Shown here: piece after piece, positions 8,502-17,426 of the stretch
How positions within the stretch are numbered: the first letter of the stretch is position 1
Layout of the letters: each line of letters begins with the position of its first letter
Assembly: GCF_005771535.1 (NCBI RefSeq)
Contig: NZ_VANU01000003.1
Span: 62,001 to 126,000 of the forward strand
Direction: 5' to 3'
Length of the DNA stretch: 64,000 nucleotides
From: Arcobacter arenosus
GTDB taxonomy: Bacteria > Campylobacterota > Campylobacteria > Campylobacterales > Arcobacteraceae
Notes under the pieces: model-generated
Databases searched by the model: none
What the model saw: the letters and a program-made list of their open reading frames with translations, nothing else
What the model was told of the DNA's origin: nothing
Translations under genes and position numbers: made by a program

Positions 8502-9464
8502 TTATTTTGAAGGAATTACTGCTAATCCCCAAGGATATCTTCCAACTTTTATTGTCTTTTCTACTTTTAAAGAATCAACATCTATAACAGATACATCACC
8601 ACTTACACCATTTGTAGTATAAAGTTTTTTCTCATTTTGAGCAAAATCTAATTGCCAAACTCTTTTTCCAACTAATAAATATTTAATTACTTTATAAGTT
8701 TTTGCATCAATTACAGCGACATGATTAGCTGGTCCTAAAGCTACAAAGGCATATTTTCCATCACTTGTTAGTTTAATACCAACTGGCTGAATTAAATCTT
8801 TAAAAATTCCAGGTATTTTAAAACCTAATTTTGCAACACTCTCTTTTGTTTTTGTATTTACAACAACAATAGTTCCACCAATTTCAGATGAAGCCCATAT
8901 CATATCACCATTTTTTGAAAATTCAATATGTCTTGGTCTTTGATCAACTAAAGTATTATGAATGATTTTTTTTGTTTTTGTATCAATCCAATGTAAAAAA
9001 TTTGATGTTTCAGATGTATTAATAGCTACACTTCCATCTGGACTTACAGCCATTCCTTCAGGTTCTAAACCAACTTCAATTTGAGAAATAACAGCTTTTT
9101 CAACAGTATCTACAACTGTTACAATTCCATCATTTTCATTTGATATATAAAGCTCTTTCCCATCTGGATGAAGTGCAAATTGTTCTGGGTCTTCACCCGA
9201 TGGTAAATTATATAAAATCTCACCTGTTTTAGTATCCATAGCTTGAACTGTGTCATCATCACTAGCACAAATATATAGTTTTGAGTAATCTTTTGTAAGT
9301 AAAATACCTCTAGGTCTTTGCCCTACTTCATATGTTTTTACAACTTTGTTTGTAACTGAATCAATTACACTAATAGTGTTATCTTTTTCATTTGATACAA
9401 ATATTGTGTCTGCATTCAAAATAGACGCAGTTAAAATAGATGTTAAAATTAATTTCTTCATCAC
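8502..9464 (-). CDS. YVTN beta-propeller protein of PQQ alcohol dehydrogenase cluster
   Basis: 320 residues with a signal peptide (MMKKLILTSILTASILNA). At least six repeats of the pattern V-I-D-xx-T-xxV-xxxxxVGxxPxGxxxxxDGxxxY build a seven-bladed propeller in the periplasm. Proteins of this type are recurrent neighbours of PQQ dehydrogenases together with the ABC-2 exporter, and their role is not established. No PQQ- or heme-binding motif is visible. It is second in the operon starting at 9905. Confidence 0.9.
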   Translation of the reverse strand: MMKKLILTSILTASILNADTIFVSNEKDNTISVIDSVTNKVVKTYEVGQRPRGILLTKDYSKLYICASDDDTVQAMDTKTGEILYNLPSGEDPEQFALHPDGKELYISNENDGIVTVVDTVEKAVISQIEVGLEPEGMAVSPDGSVAINTSETSNFLHWIDTKTKKIIHNTLVDQRPRHIEFSKNGDMIWASSEIGGTIVVVNTKTKESVAKLGFKIPGIFKDLIQPVGIKLTSDGKYAFVALGPANHVAVIDAKTYKVIKYLLVGKRVWQLDFAQNEKKLYTTNGVSGDVSVIDVDSLKVEKTIKVGRYPWGLAVIPSK

Positions 9465-9485
9465 GAATTCCCTTTTAATAAAAAT

Positions 9486-9905
9486 TTATTCAACAATAAA
9501 TGTAGCTCTTTCTCTATCACTTTTAGCTGATGGTAAGCCTAATGTATAAGTTCCTGGTTTAATAGGGATAAAAGTCATTTCAATTTCACCTTCATCATCA
9601 AATTCAAATCCATCTAAACCTAATGGTCTTACTTCAATATCATTAATAGATACTTGATTTACCCAAATATTTCTAAAAAATTCTGCCCCTACAATTGGAA
9701 TTTCCCTTGAACCATCACTTTTTAAAACAAGTTCATAATATTTACCAGCTTCTAACTTATATGGTTCACTTGCAAGTGGTTGACCTACACTAATAGTAAT
9801 AGGAGTCAGTTTAGTTTTAGAATGTAACAAACCCTTTAAATTTTTTGCAAATGCAAACTCCCCTGATATAAGTAGCATAGCTACTAGTAATAGAATTTTC
9901 TTCAT
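9486..9905 (-). CDS. Small secreted beta-rich protein, quinoprotein cluster
   Basis: 139 residues with a clear signal peptide (cleavage after AFA). The mature part is rich in beta strands and the C-terminal pattern PIKPGTYTLGLP resembles cupredoxin-like or immunoglobulin-like folds, but the Cys/His/Met copper ligands are missing. I do not recognise the family. It is the first gene of the operon with the propeller and ABC-2 transporter, and is driven by a promoter with the shared GCTA repeat. A structural or chaperone role in the periplasm is possible. Confidence 0.75.
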   Translation of the reverse strand: MKKILLLVAMLLISGEFAFAKNLKGLLHSKTKLTPITISVGQPLASEPYKLEAGKYYELVLKSDGSREIPIVGAEFFRNIWVNQVSINDIEVRPLGLDGFEFDDEGEIEMTFIPIKPGTYTLGLPSAKSDRERATFIVE

Positions 9906-9934
9906 ACATAATCCTTTTTTAATTTAATTTTTAA

Positions 9935-9966
9935 ATTGTAATGAAGCTTTATAGCTAGAATATAGC
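9935..9966 (-). promoter_or_regulatory. Promoter with GCTA direct repeat, leftward operon
   Basis: Minus strand: GCTATA-N5-GCTATA-N9-TACAAT, half-sites at 9961-9966 and 9950-9955 and -10 at 9935-9940. It drives the secreted protein, propeller and ABC-2 genes. It is divergent from the next site and mirrors it. Confidence 0.75.
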
Positions 9967-9989
9967 ATATTGATTTTTATTCTCATTTT

Positions 9990-10021
9990 GCTAGATTGAG
10001 GCTATACTTCTTATATATACT
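9990..10021 (+). promoter_or_regulatory. Promoter with GCTA direct repeat, rightward operon
   Basis: Plus strand: GCTAGA-N5-GCTATA-N9-TATACT, half-sites at 9990-9995 and 10001-10006 and -10 at 10016-10021, 30 bases before the start at 10052. A second TATAAT at 10029-10034 could act as an alternative -10. Confidence 0.75.
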
Positions 10022-10051
10022 TCTAGAATATAATCAAAAAAGGAATATCAA

Positions 10052-11197
10052 ATGAAACAACTATTTAGTTTATTTTTAATGTTAAGCTTCGTAAATGCCT
10101 TTACATTAGAAGTAAATATTTTATACCTAGAACAAAAGATAAAAAAACCTCCTGTGCTTTCAAATATAATTGAAGATCCTGAAGATTTAGGTCTAAAAGG
10201 GGCACAAAAAGCGATAATTGATTCAAATAAAAGTGCAAGATTCTTAAATCAAAAATATAATCTAATTGAAAAAATTTCATACGATAAAGAACAATTAAAA
10301 AAAGATTTTGAAGAGTTTATAAATGCAGGTAACTCTTATGTGGTATTAAATGTTGAAGATGATTTTTTAAAAGTGTTACTAAACAACCCACTTTCAAAAA
10401 AAGTTTTAATGGTAAATGCAAGTAGTCCAACTACATCTTTGCGGCAAAACTATTGTTTACCAAATTTACTTCATACAGCTCCTTCAAATGCTATGCTTTA
10501 TGATGGCTTAGTACAATTTTTAGTAAAAAGAGATTTTAAAGATATCTTTTTAATTAGTGGAGAAAATGAAAAAGATAAAGAGATATTAAAAGATATAAAA
10601 AGAGCAGTTAAAAAGTTTAATGCAAAAATTGTAAAAGAAAAGATTTGGGATAATAATAGTGATATCAGAAGAAAAGCAAATGCAGAATTTCCAGTATTTA
10701 CACAAGCAAATGATTATGATTTAATTGTTTTAGCTGACCATTATGGAGATTTTGGTGAGTTTATGTATTTTAATACCTGGCTTCCAAGACCAATTGCAGG
10801 AACACAAGGATTAACTCCAACTGCTTGGCATAAAGTTATTGAAGCATGGGGAGCAGCTCAAATGCAAAGTAGATTTGAAAAGTTTGCAAAAAGATGGATG
10901 CAATCAAAGGATTATACAAACTGGACAGCTGTTAGATCAATCATTGGTGCCATTACAAAAACAAATAGTGCTGATTTAAAAACAAATTTAGATTTTATTC
11001 ACTCAGATAAGTTTGATTTAGCAGCTTATATGGGAAGAAAACTATCATTTAGAGAATATAATGGACAATTAAGAATGCCTATCTCATTAGTTCAGCCAAG
11101 AGCTTTAATCACAACTTCACCACAAATTGGGTTTTTACATCCTAAAACAGATTTAGATACTTTGGGTATTGCACCCTTTGAGATGAAGTGTAAATAA
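10052..11197 (+). CDS. Periplasmic binding protein of PQQ alcohol dehydrogenase system
   Basis: 381 residues with a signal peptide (ending VNA). The fold is that of ABC substrate-binding proteins of the branched-chain amino acid type (about 20-260: ILYLEQK start, NDYDLIVLADHYGDFGEFM), extended by a C-terminal part with WTAVRSIIGAIT and LSFREYNGQLRMPISLVQ. This combination matches the substrate-binding-protein family defined by its association with PQQ alcohol dehydrogenases. The family has no dedicated importer here; it probably works with the ABC-2 pair encoded divergently. Its stop overlaps the start of the DUF302 gene by one base. Confidence 0.88.
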   Translation: MKQLFSLFLMLSFVNAFTLEVNILYLEQKIKKPPVLSNIIEDPEDLGLKGAQKAIIDSNKSARFLNQKYNLIEKISYDKEQLKKDFEEFINAGNSYVVLNVEDDFLKVLLNNPLSKKVLMVNASSPTTSLRQNYCLPNLLHTAPSNAMLYDGLVQFLVKRDFKDIFLISGENEKDKEILKDIKRAVKKFNAKIVKEKIWDNNSDIRRKANAEFPVFTQANDYDLIVLADHYGDFGEFMYFNTWLPRPIAGTQGLTPTAWHKVIEAWGAAQMQSRFEKFAKRWMQSKDYTNWTAVRSIIGAITKTNSADLKTNLDFIHSDKFDLAAYMGRKLSFREYNGQLRMPISLVQPRALITTSPQIGFLHPKTDLDTLGIAPFEMKCK

Positions 11198-11652
11198 TGA
11201 TTAAATCTTTTTTTACACTTATCATTCTTACTTTAAGTATAAATGCTTATGAGATAATAGATAATGATAATAACTTTATAGTGAAAATACAAAATAAAAA
11301 TTTTTATGAACTATATGTGAATCTAAAAGATGAAATAAATTTTAATTCATATGTAATAGTTCATGAATTAAATTTAGCAAAGTCTACTAAAGCTGTTGCT
11401 GATGCATTAGAAGAAAAAGCTGTTGTAAAAAATGGGATAAATCTTCTAATTTGCAAAACCTCATTTACCCTTAAAATGCATCAAGAAAATATTCATAATA
11501 TGAGTTTTTGCCCGATGGTCATTTCTGTATATGAAGATAATAATTCAAATTATATATCTTTTAGGAAATATCACCCACTAAATGAAAATGACAAAATAGC
11601 ACTTACTATAAATAAAAGATTAAAAACATTAATTTTAAACTCCCTTGATTAA
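11197..11652 (+). CDS. DUF302-family secreted protein
   Basis: 151 residues with a signal peptide (MIKSFFTLIILTLSINA). The DUF302 pattern is recognisable: a FVIVHELNLA-like strand (here YVIVHELNLA), a KNGINLLICK stretch with one Cys, then CPMVISVYE. DUF302 proteins have an alpha/beta fold without known catalytic activity and are frequent beside sulfur-carrier and quinoprotein genes. It is translationally coupled to the binding protein upstream (TAATG). Function unknown. Confidence 0.8.
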   Translation: MIKSFFTLIILTLSINAYEIIDNDNNFIVKIQNKNFYELYVNLKDEINFNSYVIVHELNLAKSTKAVADALEEKAVVKNGINLLICKTSFTLKMHQENIHNMSFCPMVISVYEDNNSNYISFRKYHPLNENDKIALTINKRLKTLILNSLD

Positions 11653-11738
11653 AAAACTTTCACTTTAATTAGAAAATTACTTTAAATTACTATTTAAATA
11701 TATAATAATATAATAGTTCCAGTCATAGGGAGAAAATT

Positions 11739-13865
11739 ATGAAAAATAATTTAATAATACTATTAATAATTATTAGCTTCTCGATATTTTTATTTCTAAC
11801 TTTAAATATAGAAAAAAATAATGTAACAAATATAGAAAAAAAAGTTACTAAACCCAAGATTGAATTAAAACTTGCCCATAATCTACCAGAGAATAGTGCC
11901 TTACATGAAGCTTCTGTTTTATATGCAAAAAAAATTGCTGAACTTACAAACAATAAAGTAAAAATCAATATCTTTCCTAAACAAGAATTAGGAAATGATT
12001 ACCAAATGATAGAACTTGCAAGTCAAGGTAAAATAGATATTATAGTAACCCCAACTGCAAAAATGAGTGTATCAGTTCCCTCAATGCAATATGCAGACTT
12101 GCCATTTTTATTTCCAACAAGAGAGGATGCCTATGAACTTTTAGATGGGGAAGTGGGTAAAATGATTCTAAAAGATTTAGACAAAATTGACCTTTTAGGA
12201 GTTGCCTTTTGGGAAAATGGTTTTAAACATTTTACTGCAAACTCAAAATTAATTAGCCCAAAAGATTTTGAGGGTAAAAAAATTAGAGTTATGAAAAGTA
12301 GAATTATAATGGAACAATTTAAAGCTTTGGGGGCACAAGCAATTCCTATTGATTTTCATTCTACAAAAAAAGCCTTAGAAGATAAGGTTGTAGATGGTCA
12401 AGAGAACCCTTTAGTTGCAATTGTAAACATGCAATTTCATAAGGTTCAGTCACATTTAACAATTAGCGAACATGCTTATTTACCATACGTATTTACAATG
12501 AGTAAAAAAAGTTTGCGAAAAATGCCCATAGAGATTCAAAATATTTTAACTACTAGTTTAGATGAAATTACAAAATGGGAAAGAGAGGAAACCCAAAGAA
12601 GGGAAAAAGAGTTTCTTGAGACAATAAAAAATGAAGGTGTAAAAATACACTATTTAACAAAAGAAGAGAAAGAAGTTTTTAGAAAAAAAACTAAATATAT
12701 TATAAAAATGTATGAAAGAGTAATTGGTTCACATATAATTTCAAAAACAGAAGAGATATTGAATAAAAAATATGGTGAAACAGAAGATATATATTTTGGT
12801 TTAGATGTAAATCTTTCAGTTGGAAATAAAGACTCAGGATTATCTTTAAAAAGAGGAGTAGAGTTAGCAATTGATGAGATTAATTCAAATGGTGGATTAT
12901 TGGGTAAAAGGGTCAATCTTTTAGCTAAAGATAATGAAGCAATTACTACTAAGGCTTTGAAAAATTTTAAAGAGTTTTCAGAAAATGAAAATGTGAAAGT
13001 AGTAATAGGTGGCAAAAAAAGTTCAATAATTTCAAAAGAATTAGAAGATATTCAAAAAAGTAAAAAACCTTATTTTTCACCTTGGGCATCTGCTGATAAA
13101 ATAGTTAATAATGGTTATGAAGAAAACTATATTTTTAGAGTTTCTACAAATAATAAATTTATTATAAATAAACTTTTAAATGAATCTTTAAAAGAGGATA
13201 AAAACCCAATAATAGTTGTTGAAAATTCTATTTGGGGAAGAGGTGCCTTGGAACTTATAAAACAAGACAAGAAAGAGTTTAACTTTCTTATTATAAACCA
13301 AGGTCAAACTAATTTTAGTAATTTGATATCTCAAATAAAACAAAATAATATAAAATCAATGTTAATGGTTTTAAATACTTTAGAAGCATCAAATATTTTA
13401 AAAACCCTAAATGAAAATAAAATAAAGATGTCAATATCTTCACATTGGGGTATTTTAGGTGGAGATTTTTATGAAAAAAATAAAGAGTATCTTACAAATA
13501 TTGATTTGAAATTTATTCAATCTTTTAGTTTTTACAAAAATAAATCAAAAAAAGCAAAAGAGTTTGGATTTAGATATATAAAAAAATATGCAGAAAACTC
13601 AATTTTTGATATATTATCTCCATCCTCTGTTGCACAAGCATATGATTCTACTATGCTAATTGCACAAGCAATAAAAGATGCTAATTCCTTTGATGGAGAA
13701 AAAATAAAAGATGCCTTAGAAAATTTAAAAGAGTATAATGGCTTAATAAAAAAATATATAAAACCATTTAGTAAGACTGACCATGAAGCTTTAGAAAAAG
13801 ATGACTTTTTCTTTGCAAAATATAATGAAGAAGGGAAAGTGATTCCAATAGGTAAATTAAAATGA
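11739..13865 (+). CDS. Fused TRAP (DctP) and ABC type-1 solute-binding protein
   Basis: 708 residues. After an N-terminal membrane/signal segment (about 5-23), residues ~45-335 are a TRAP-type DctP binding domain (LAHNLPENSALHEAS, GKKIRVMKSRI, DGQENPL). Residues ~345-700 are a Peripla_BP_6 domain of the branched-chain amino acid binding type (GVELAIDEINSNGGLLGKRVNL). No TRAP QM subunits or ABC permeases are nearby. It overlaps the following histidine kinase by 4 bp. I infer a periplasmic two-ligand sensor partner of that kinase and not a transporter component. Its promoter region (11653-11738) lacks the GCTA repeat. Confidence 0.88.
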   Translation: MKNNLIILLIIISFSIFLFLTLNIEKNNVTNIEKKVTKPKIELKLAHNLPENSALHEASVLYAKKIAELTNNKVKINIFPKQELGNDYQMIELASQGKIDIIVTPTAKMSVSVPSMQYADLPFLFPTREDAYELLDGEVGKMILKDLDKIDLLGVAFWENGFKHFTANSKLISPKDFEGKKIRVMKSRIIMEQFKALGAQAIPIDFHSTKKALEDKVVDGQENPLVAIVNMQFHKVQSHLTISEHAYLPYVFTMSKKSLRKMPIEIQNILTTSLDEITKWEREETQRREKEFLETIKNEGVKIHYLTKEEKEVFRKKTKYIIKMYERVIGSHIISKTEEILNKKYGETEDIYFGLDVNLSVGNKDSGLSLKRGVELAIDEINSNGGLLGKRVNLLAKDNEAITTKALKNFKEFSENENVKVVIGGKKSSIISKELEDIQKSKKPYFSPWASADKIVNNGYEENYIFRVSTNNKFIINKLLNESLKEDKNPIIVVENSIWGRGALELIKQDKKEFNFLIINQGQTNFSNLISQIKQNNIKSMLMVLNTLEASNILKTLNENKIKMSISSHWGILGGDFYEKNKEYLTNIDLKFIQSFSFYKNKSKKAKEFGFRYIKKYAENSIFDILSPSSVAQAYDSTMLIAQAIKDANSFDGEKIKDALENLKEYNGLIKKYIKPFSKTDHEALEKDDFFFAKYNEEGKVIPIGKLK

Positions 13866-15586
13866 TTAAACTTAAACCGATAAAAAATAGTATAAAAAAT
13901 AAAATCATAATTCAATTTACCCTTATAATATCTGTTTTTTTATTGCTAATCTCTTTTTCTATAGGATATTTATTTATCAAAAACACAGAATCCCATGCAC
14001 AAGATTTATTAAAAAATAGAGCCTTATTAATTGAGGAAAAAATACAAGAAAGACTTTATTATCTTATAGAACAAACAAAACTTCTTGCAAAAAATTCACT
14101 GATGATTAATTCTTTAATCGATGATGATAATAAAGAAGAATACCTTTTACCATTAGCTTTAAATTTTATGGAAGATAAAAATGTAAAATATCTAAATATT
14201 ATAGATTTTGATGGAGAGATAATATTTAAAACTACAGAAAATATTCCAAAATATAATAACTCAATATACATTAGAAATGCACTAGCCTTAGGACAAACAA
14301 CATTTTATTTAGAAAAAAATAAAAATGAATTTATTGTAGTTTCACCTGTAAAATATTATGAAACAACGCAAGGAGCTTTAATAGCTACTTTTAATCTTGA
14401 TAAAATTTTAAGTAAATATATAATTAACTCAAATGATGAATATATTGAGATACTAGATACGCAAAATGACAAACTTTTATATATAAATAATCATGATAAA
14501 AATCAAAAATATTACTCGTATAGTCTAAAAAATCAAAATTTATCACTTTTTGATGAATTAAATATTACTTTAAATATCGGGAAATTAGAATCAACATACT
14601 TATTTCCAATACAAGATGCTTTAAAAAAAGTGATTATTATGAGCTTTATCCTAATTTTAATAGGAACTTTACTCTCTTATTTATTAGCTGAATCAATCAC
14701 TAAACCTATTATAGAACTATATAAAAAGATAGAAAATAATGAATTTAATGAAAAATATCAACCTTTAGGTACAAATGATGAGTTAGAGGTTTTATCTTTA
14801 GCTTTCCATGAAAAAGTAAAACAATTAAATCAATTTAAAAATGAAGAATTAGAGAACCAAAAACTTTTACTTGAACAGTCAAAAATGGCAGCATTGGGTG
14901 AAATGATTGGAAATATTGCCCATCAATGGAGGCAACCTTTATCTGTTATATCAACTGCTTCAAGTGGCTTGAAAATGAAACAAGAATATGGAATTTTAGA
15001 AGAAGATGAGATGTTTTCTGTTCTTGATTCTATTAACGAAAACACTCAATACCTATCAAAAACAATTGATGACTTTAGAAACTTTATTATTGGGAAAAGG
15101 GAAAAGAGACTATTTAATTTAAGTGAACAAATAGATAGTTTTTTATCTTTAATGATAGGCAGTATAAAAACACATGATATACATCTAATACGTAATGAAC
15201 AAACAAATATTGAAATCAATGGATATCCAAATGAATTAACACAATGTTTAATGAATATAGTTAATAATTCAAAGGATGCTTTTGAAGAAAAAGGGATAAA
15301 GGAAAAGTATATTTTTATAAAAACATATACCAAAAACTCTTCAATATTCATAGAGATTAAAGACAATGCAGAAGGTATTAAGGAGGATATAATCCCAAAA
15401 ATATTTGAGCCCTATTTTACAACAAAACATAAATCTAGGGGTACTGGATTAGGACTTAGTATGACATATAGATTAATTACAGAAGGGATGAAAGGGAATA
15501 TAAAAGTAAAAAATACATCTTTTAAATATAAAGACAACAATTATAAAGGGGCAGAATTTACTATTACTCTACCCATAATAAGCTAG
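13862..15586 (+). CDS. Membrane sensor histidine kinase (Cache-like, HAMP, HisKA)
   Basis: 574 residues. Two membrane segments (about 17-40 and 254-276) enclose a ~210-residue periplasmic sensor of Cache type. A HAMP-like linker, a phosphoacceptor box NIAHQWRQPLSV typical of Campylobacterota, and a HATPase domain (NIVNNSKDAFEE, GTGLGLSM) follow. It is coupled to the fused binding protein upstream, which probably delivers ligand to its sensor domain. No response regulator is adjacent, so the partner is elsewhere; the regulator at 1139 already has its own kinase. It ends in a 4-bp overlap with the convergent DUF411 gene. Confidence 0.92.
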   Translation: MIKLKPIKNSIKNKIIIQFTLIISVFLLLISFSIGYLFIKNTESHAQDLLKNRALLIEEKIQERLYYLIEQTKLLAKNSLMINSLIDDDNKEEYLLPLALNFMEDKNVKYLNIIDFDGEIIFKTTENIPKYNNSIYIRNALALGQTTFYLEKNKNEFIVVSPVKYYETTQGALIATFNLDKILSKYIINSNDEYIEILDTQNDKLLYINNHDKNQKYYSYSLKNQNLSLFDELNITLNIGKLESTYLFPIQDALKKVIIMSFILILIGTLLSYLLAESITKPIIELYKKIENNEFNEKYQPLGTNDELEVLSLAFHEKVKQLNQFKNEELENQKLLLEQSKMAALGEMIGNIAHQWRQPLSVISTASSGLKMKQEYGILEEDEMFSVLDSINENTQYLSKTIDDFRNFIIGKREKRLFNLSEQIDSFLSLMIGSIKTHDIHLIRNEQTNIEINGYPNELTQCLMNIVNNSKDAFEEKGIKEKYIFIKTYTKNSSIFIEIKDNAEGIKEDIIPKIFEPYFTTKHKSRGTGLGLSMTYRLITEGMKGNIKVKNTSFKYKDNNYKGAEFTITLPIIS

Positions 15587-15978
15587 TATTTCCCATACTC
15601 TTTGTAACTTTTATCCTCAAAAAGGATATAAACAGTTTTAGGAGTTTTATCATTTTCATAAGCTGGAAGTGATAATCCAATGGCATTTTTAGGTTTTTCT
15701 TTTAAAAAATCTTTTATAGCTTGATAAGGAACATTCCCCTCAAAAACATAATCACCCATTATTGAAGTATTACAAGATTGAATATCATAGGGAATTCCTA
15801 TTTGTCTTTTTAAATTTTTCACATTCATAACAGTAATAATATCAACCTCATTAGCAACTTTTTTCATATCTGTAAACCAAGATTTAGGGCAAGTACTTGT
15901 TGGCGGTTGAAAAACTTGGAGTTTTAAGTCACTTGCAAAAAGTGAAACTGTCAATAAGCAAAAAGCTAAAATTTTCAT
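15583..15978 (-). CDS. DUF411-family secreted protein
   Basis: 131 residues with a signal peptide (ending FASD). It matches DUF411: an N-terminal TCPKSW element, IGIPYDIQSCNT, GDYVFEGNVPYQAIKDFL and KNAIGLSLPAY. Family members usually carry CxCC at the first motif; here only one Cys is left (STCPKSW), so any metal or thiol chemistry would use C of TCPKSW with C of QSCNT. DUF411 proteins are often near copper handling genes. It is the last gene of the SsuABC-like operon and follows the ATPase without a gap. Confidence 0.82.
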   Translation of the reverse strand: MKILAFCLLTVSLFASDLKLQVFQPPTSTCPKSWFTDMKKVANEVDIITVMNVKNLKRQIGIPYDIQSCNTSIMGDYVFEGNVPYQAIKDFLKEKPKNAIGLSLPAYENDKTPKTVYILFEDKSYKEYGKY

Positions 15979-16676
15979 TATAATTCCCCTTTTAAGATAT
16001 TAGGATATTTTTCCAATAGATTATTTTTTATTTGGTCAATATTTTTTATATCAAAACTTTGATTATTAGGATTATTAAACTCTAAAACTATTTTCGCTGG
16101 CTTATTAGAAAAAAACAAAATTCTATTAGAAAATAAAATTGCTTCACTAATATCATGTGTTACTAAGATAACAATTGGTTTAAACTTATTGCATAGTTTT
16201 AGAAACTCTTTTTTTAATTCTTGAGAAGTAGGAAAATCTAAAGAGATAAAAGGTTCATCTAGAAATATCACCTCAGGCTGATTTATAAATGCTCTAGCTA
16301 AGGCTACTCTTCTTTTCATACCACCAGATAAAGCATTGGGATACTTATCTAAAACATCTTCTAAAGCAACTAATTTTAAAATATCATTTATCTCATTTAA
16401 ATCATTAGATTTTGAAACTAATAAAAGGTTATCTTTAATACTAAGCCATGGAAGTAATCTATCATCTTGAAACATAAAAGATATATTTTTATAAGGCATT
16501 GAAATATCACCTTTAAAATCAGTTTCTAGATTAGCTAATAAATTTAAAAAGGTACTTTTTCCACAACCACTAGGCCCTACAATTGATATAAATTCCTCTT
16601 TTTGAATTTTAAATTCTATATCTTCTAAAACTTTTAATTCATTAAAACTTTTATTTTGAATATTTATATTTATCAT
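15978..16676 (-). CDS. ABC importer ATPase, nitrate/sulfonate/taurine type
   Basis: 232 residues. Walker A is GPSGCGKST, the signature LSGGMKRRVALARAF, Walker B VIFLDEPFISLD. The family (SsuB/TauB/NrtD) powers uptake of sulfonates, nitrate or small organic molecules. It lies 1 bp from the permease gene and is coupled to the DUF411 gene. Inclusion in the GCTA-repeat regulon suggests a substrate linked to alcohol oxidation or its metal cofactor, but the substrate is not determined by sequence. Confidence 0.9.
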   Translation of the reverse strand: MININIQNKSFNELKVLEDIEFKIQKEEFISIVGPSGCGKSTFLNLLANLETDFKGDISMPYKNISFMFQDDRLLPWLSIKDNLLLVSKSNDLNEINDILKLVALEDVLDKYPNALSGGMKRRVALARAFINQPEVIFLDEPFISLDFPTSQELKKEFLKLCNKFKPIVILVTHDISEAILFSNRILFFSNKPAKIVLEFNNPNNQSFDIKNIDQIKNNLLEKYPNILKGEL

Positions 16677-16677
16677 C

Positions 16678-17409
16678 TTATTTCCATTCTAACATCTTAT
16701 TTTCTAAGGGTTTTAAAATAGCCATCTCTATAAACATAACAATAAAAATAAAAGCTAAAGAATAAGCTAATATAGAAGTTATATCAAAAAACTGGAAAAA
16801 CATTGAGATTTTAAAACCTATCCCATCACTTCTTCCAAGCAATTCAACAACTAAAACTATTTTCCAAATTAATGATAAAGACAATCTAGCAGAAGCCATC
16901 ATATATGGATAGATTTGAGGTAAGAATACTTTAAAAAACACTTGTTTTTTTGGAACTTTATAAACCTTTGCTAAATCCATATATTTAGTTTCTATTGCTC
17001 TAGTTCCCTCTCTTATATTAACAATTACAATTGGAACTTTATTTATAATCACAGCTAAAAGTGCTGCAAAATCAGTTAATCCAAACCAAATATAACAAAT
17101 AACAATTACAACTAAAGCAGGAATATTTAAACCTAAAACTAATAAAAAATCAAAAACATCATCTATTTTTTTTGATATTCCCATTATAATTCCAATAAAT
17201 ACTCCAATTATCATAGTGATGAAAAATGTTATTACAACTCTAATTAGTGTAATTTTTAAATCATCTAAAAGTTCCCCTTCTACTAAATGTTCAAATAGTT
17301 TTATACCTATATCAACTGATGAAGGGAAAACTTGTGATGCAAGGACAATTGATAAAGCTTGCCAGATAATAATAAAAGCACAAATTGATAATAATCTAGT
17401 TTGTAACAA
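16678..17409 (-). CDS. ABC importer permease, SsuC/TauC type
   Basis: 243 residues with six predicted membrane segments and the EAA-type cytoplasmic loop (LAKVYKVPKKQVFFKVFLPQIYPYMMASARLS). It forms the channel for the binding protein encoded at 17427 and the ATPase at 15978. Confidence 0.9.
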   Translation of the reverse strand: MLQTRLLSICAFIIIWQALSIVLASQVFPSSVDIGIKLFEHLVEGELLDDLKITLIRVVITFFITMIIGVFIGIIMGISKKIDDVFDFLLVLGLNIPALVVIVICYIWFGLTDFAALLAVIINKVPIVIVNIREGTRAIETKYMDLAKVYKVPKKQVFFKVFLPQIYPYMMASARLSLSLIWKIVLVVELLGRSDGIGFKISMFFQFFDITSILAYSLAFIFIVMFIEMAILKPLENKMLEWK

Positions 17410-17426
17410 TACTTTTCCTAATATTT

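Noticed and set aside
11653-11738. TTACT repeats upstream of the fused binding protein as a sixth regulon site
   Set aside because: The two TTACT copies are 10 bp apart and no GCTA core is present, so it does not fit the 11-bp consensus.
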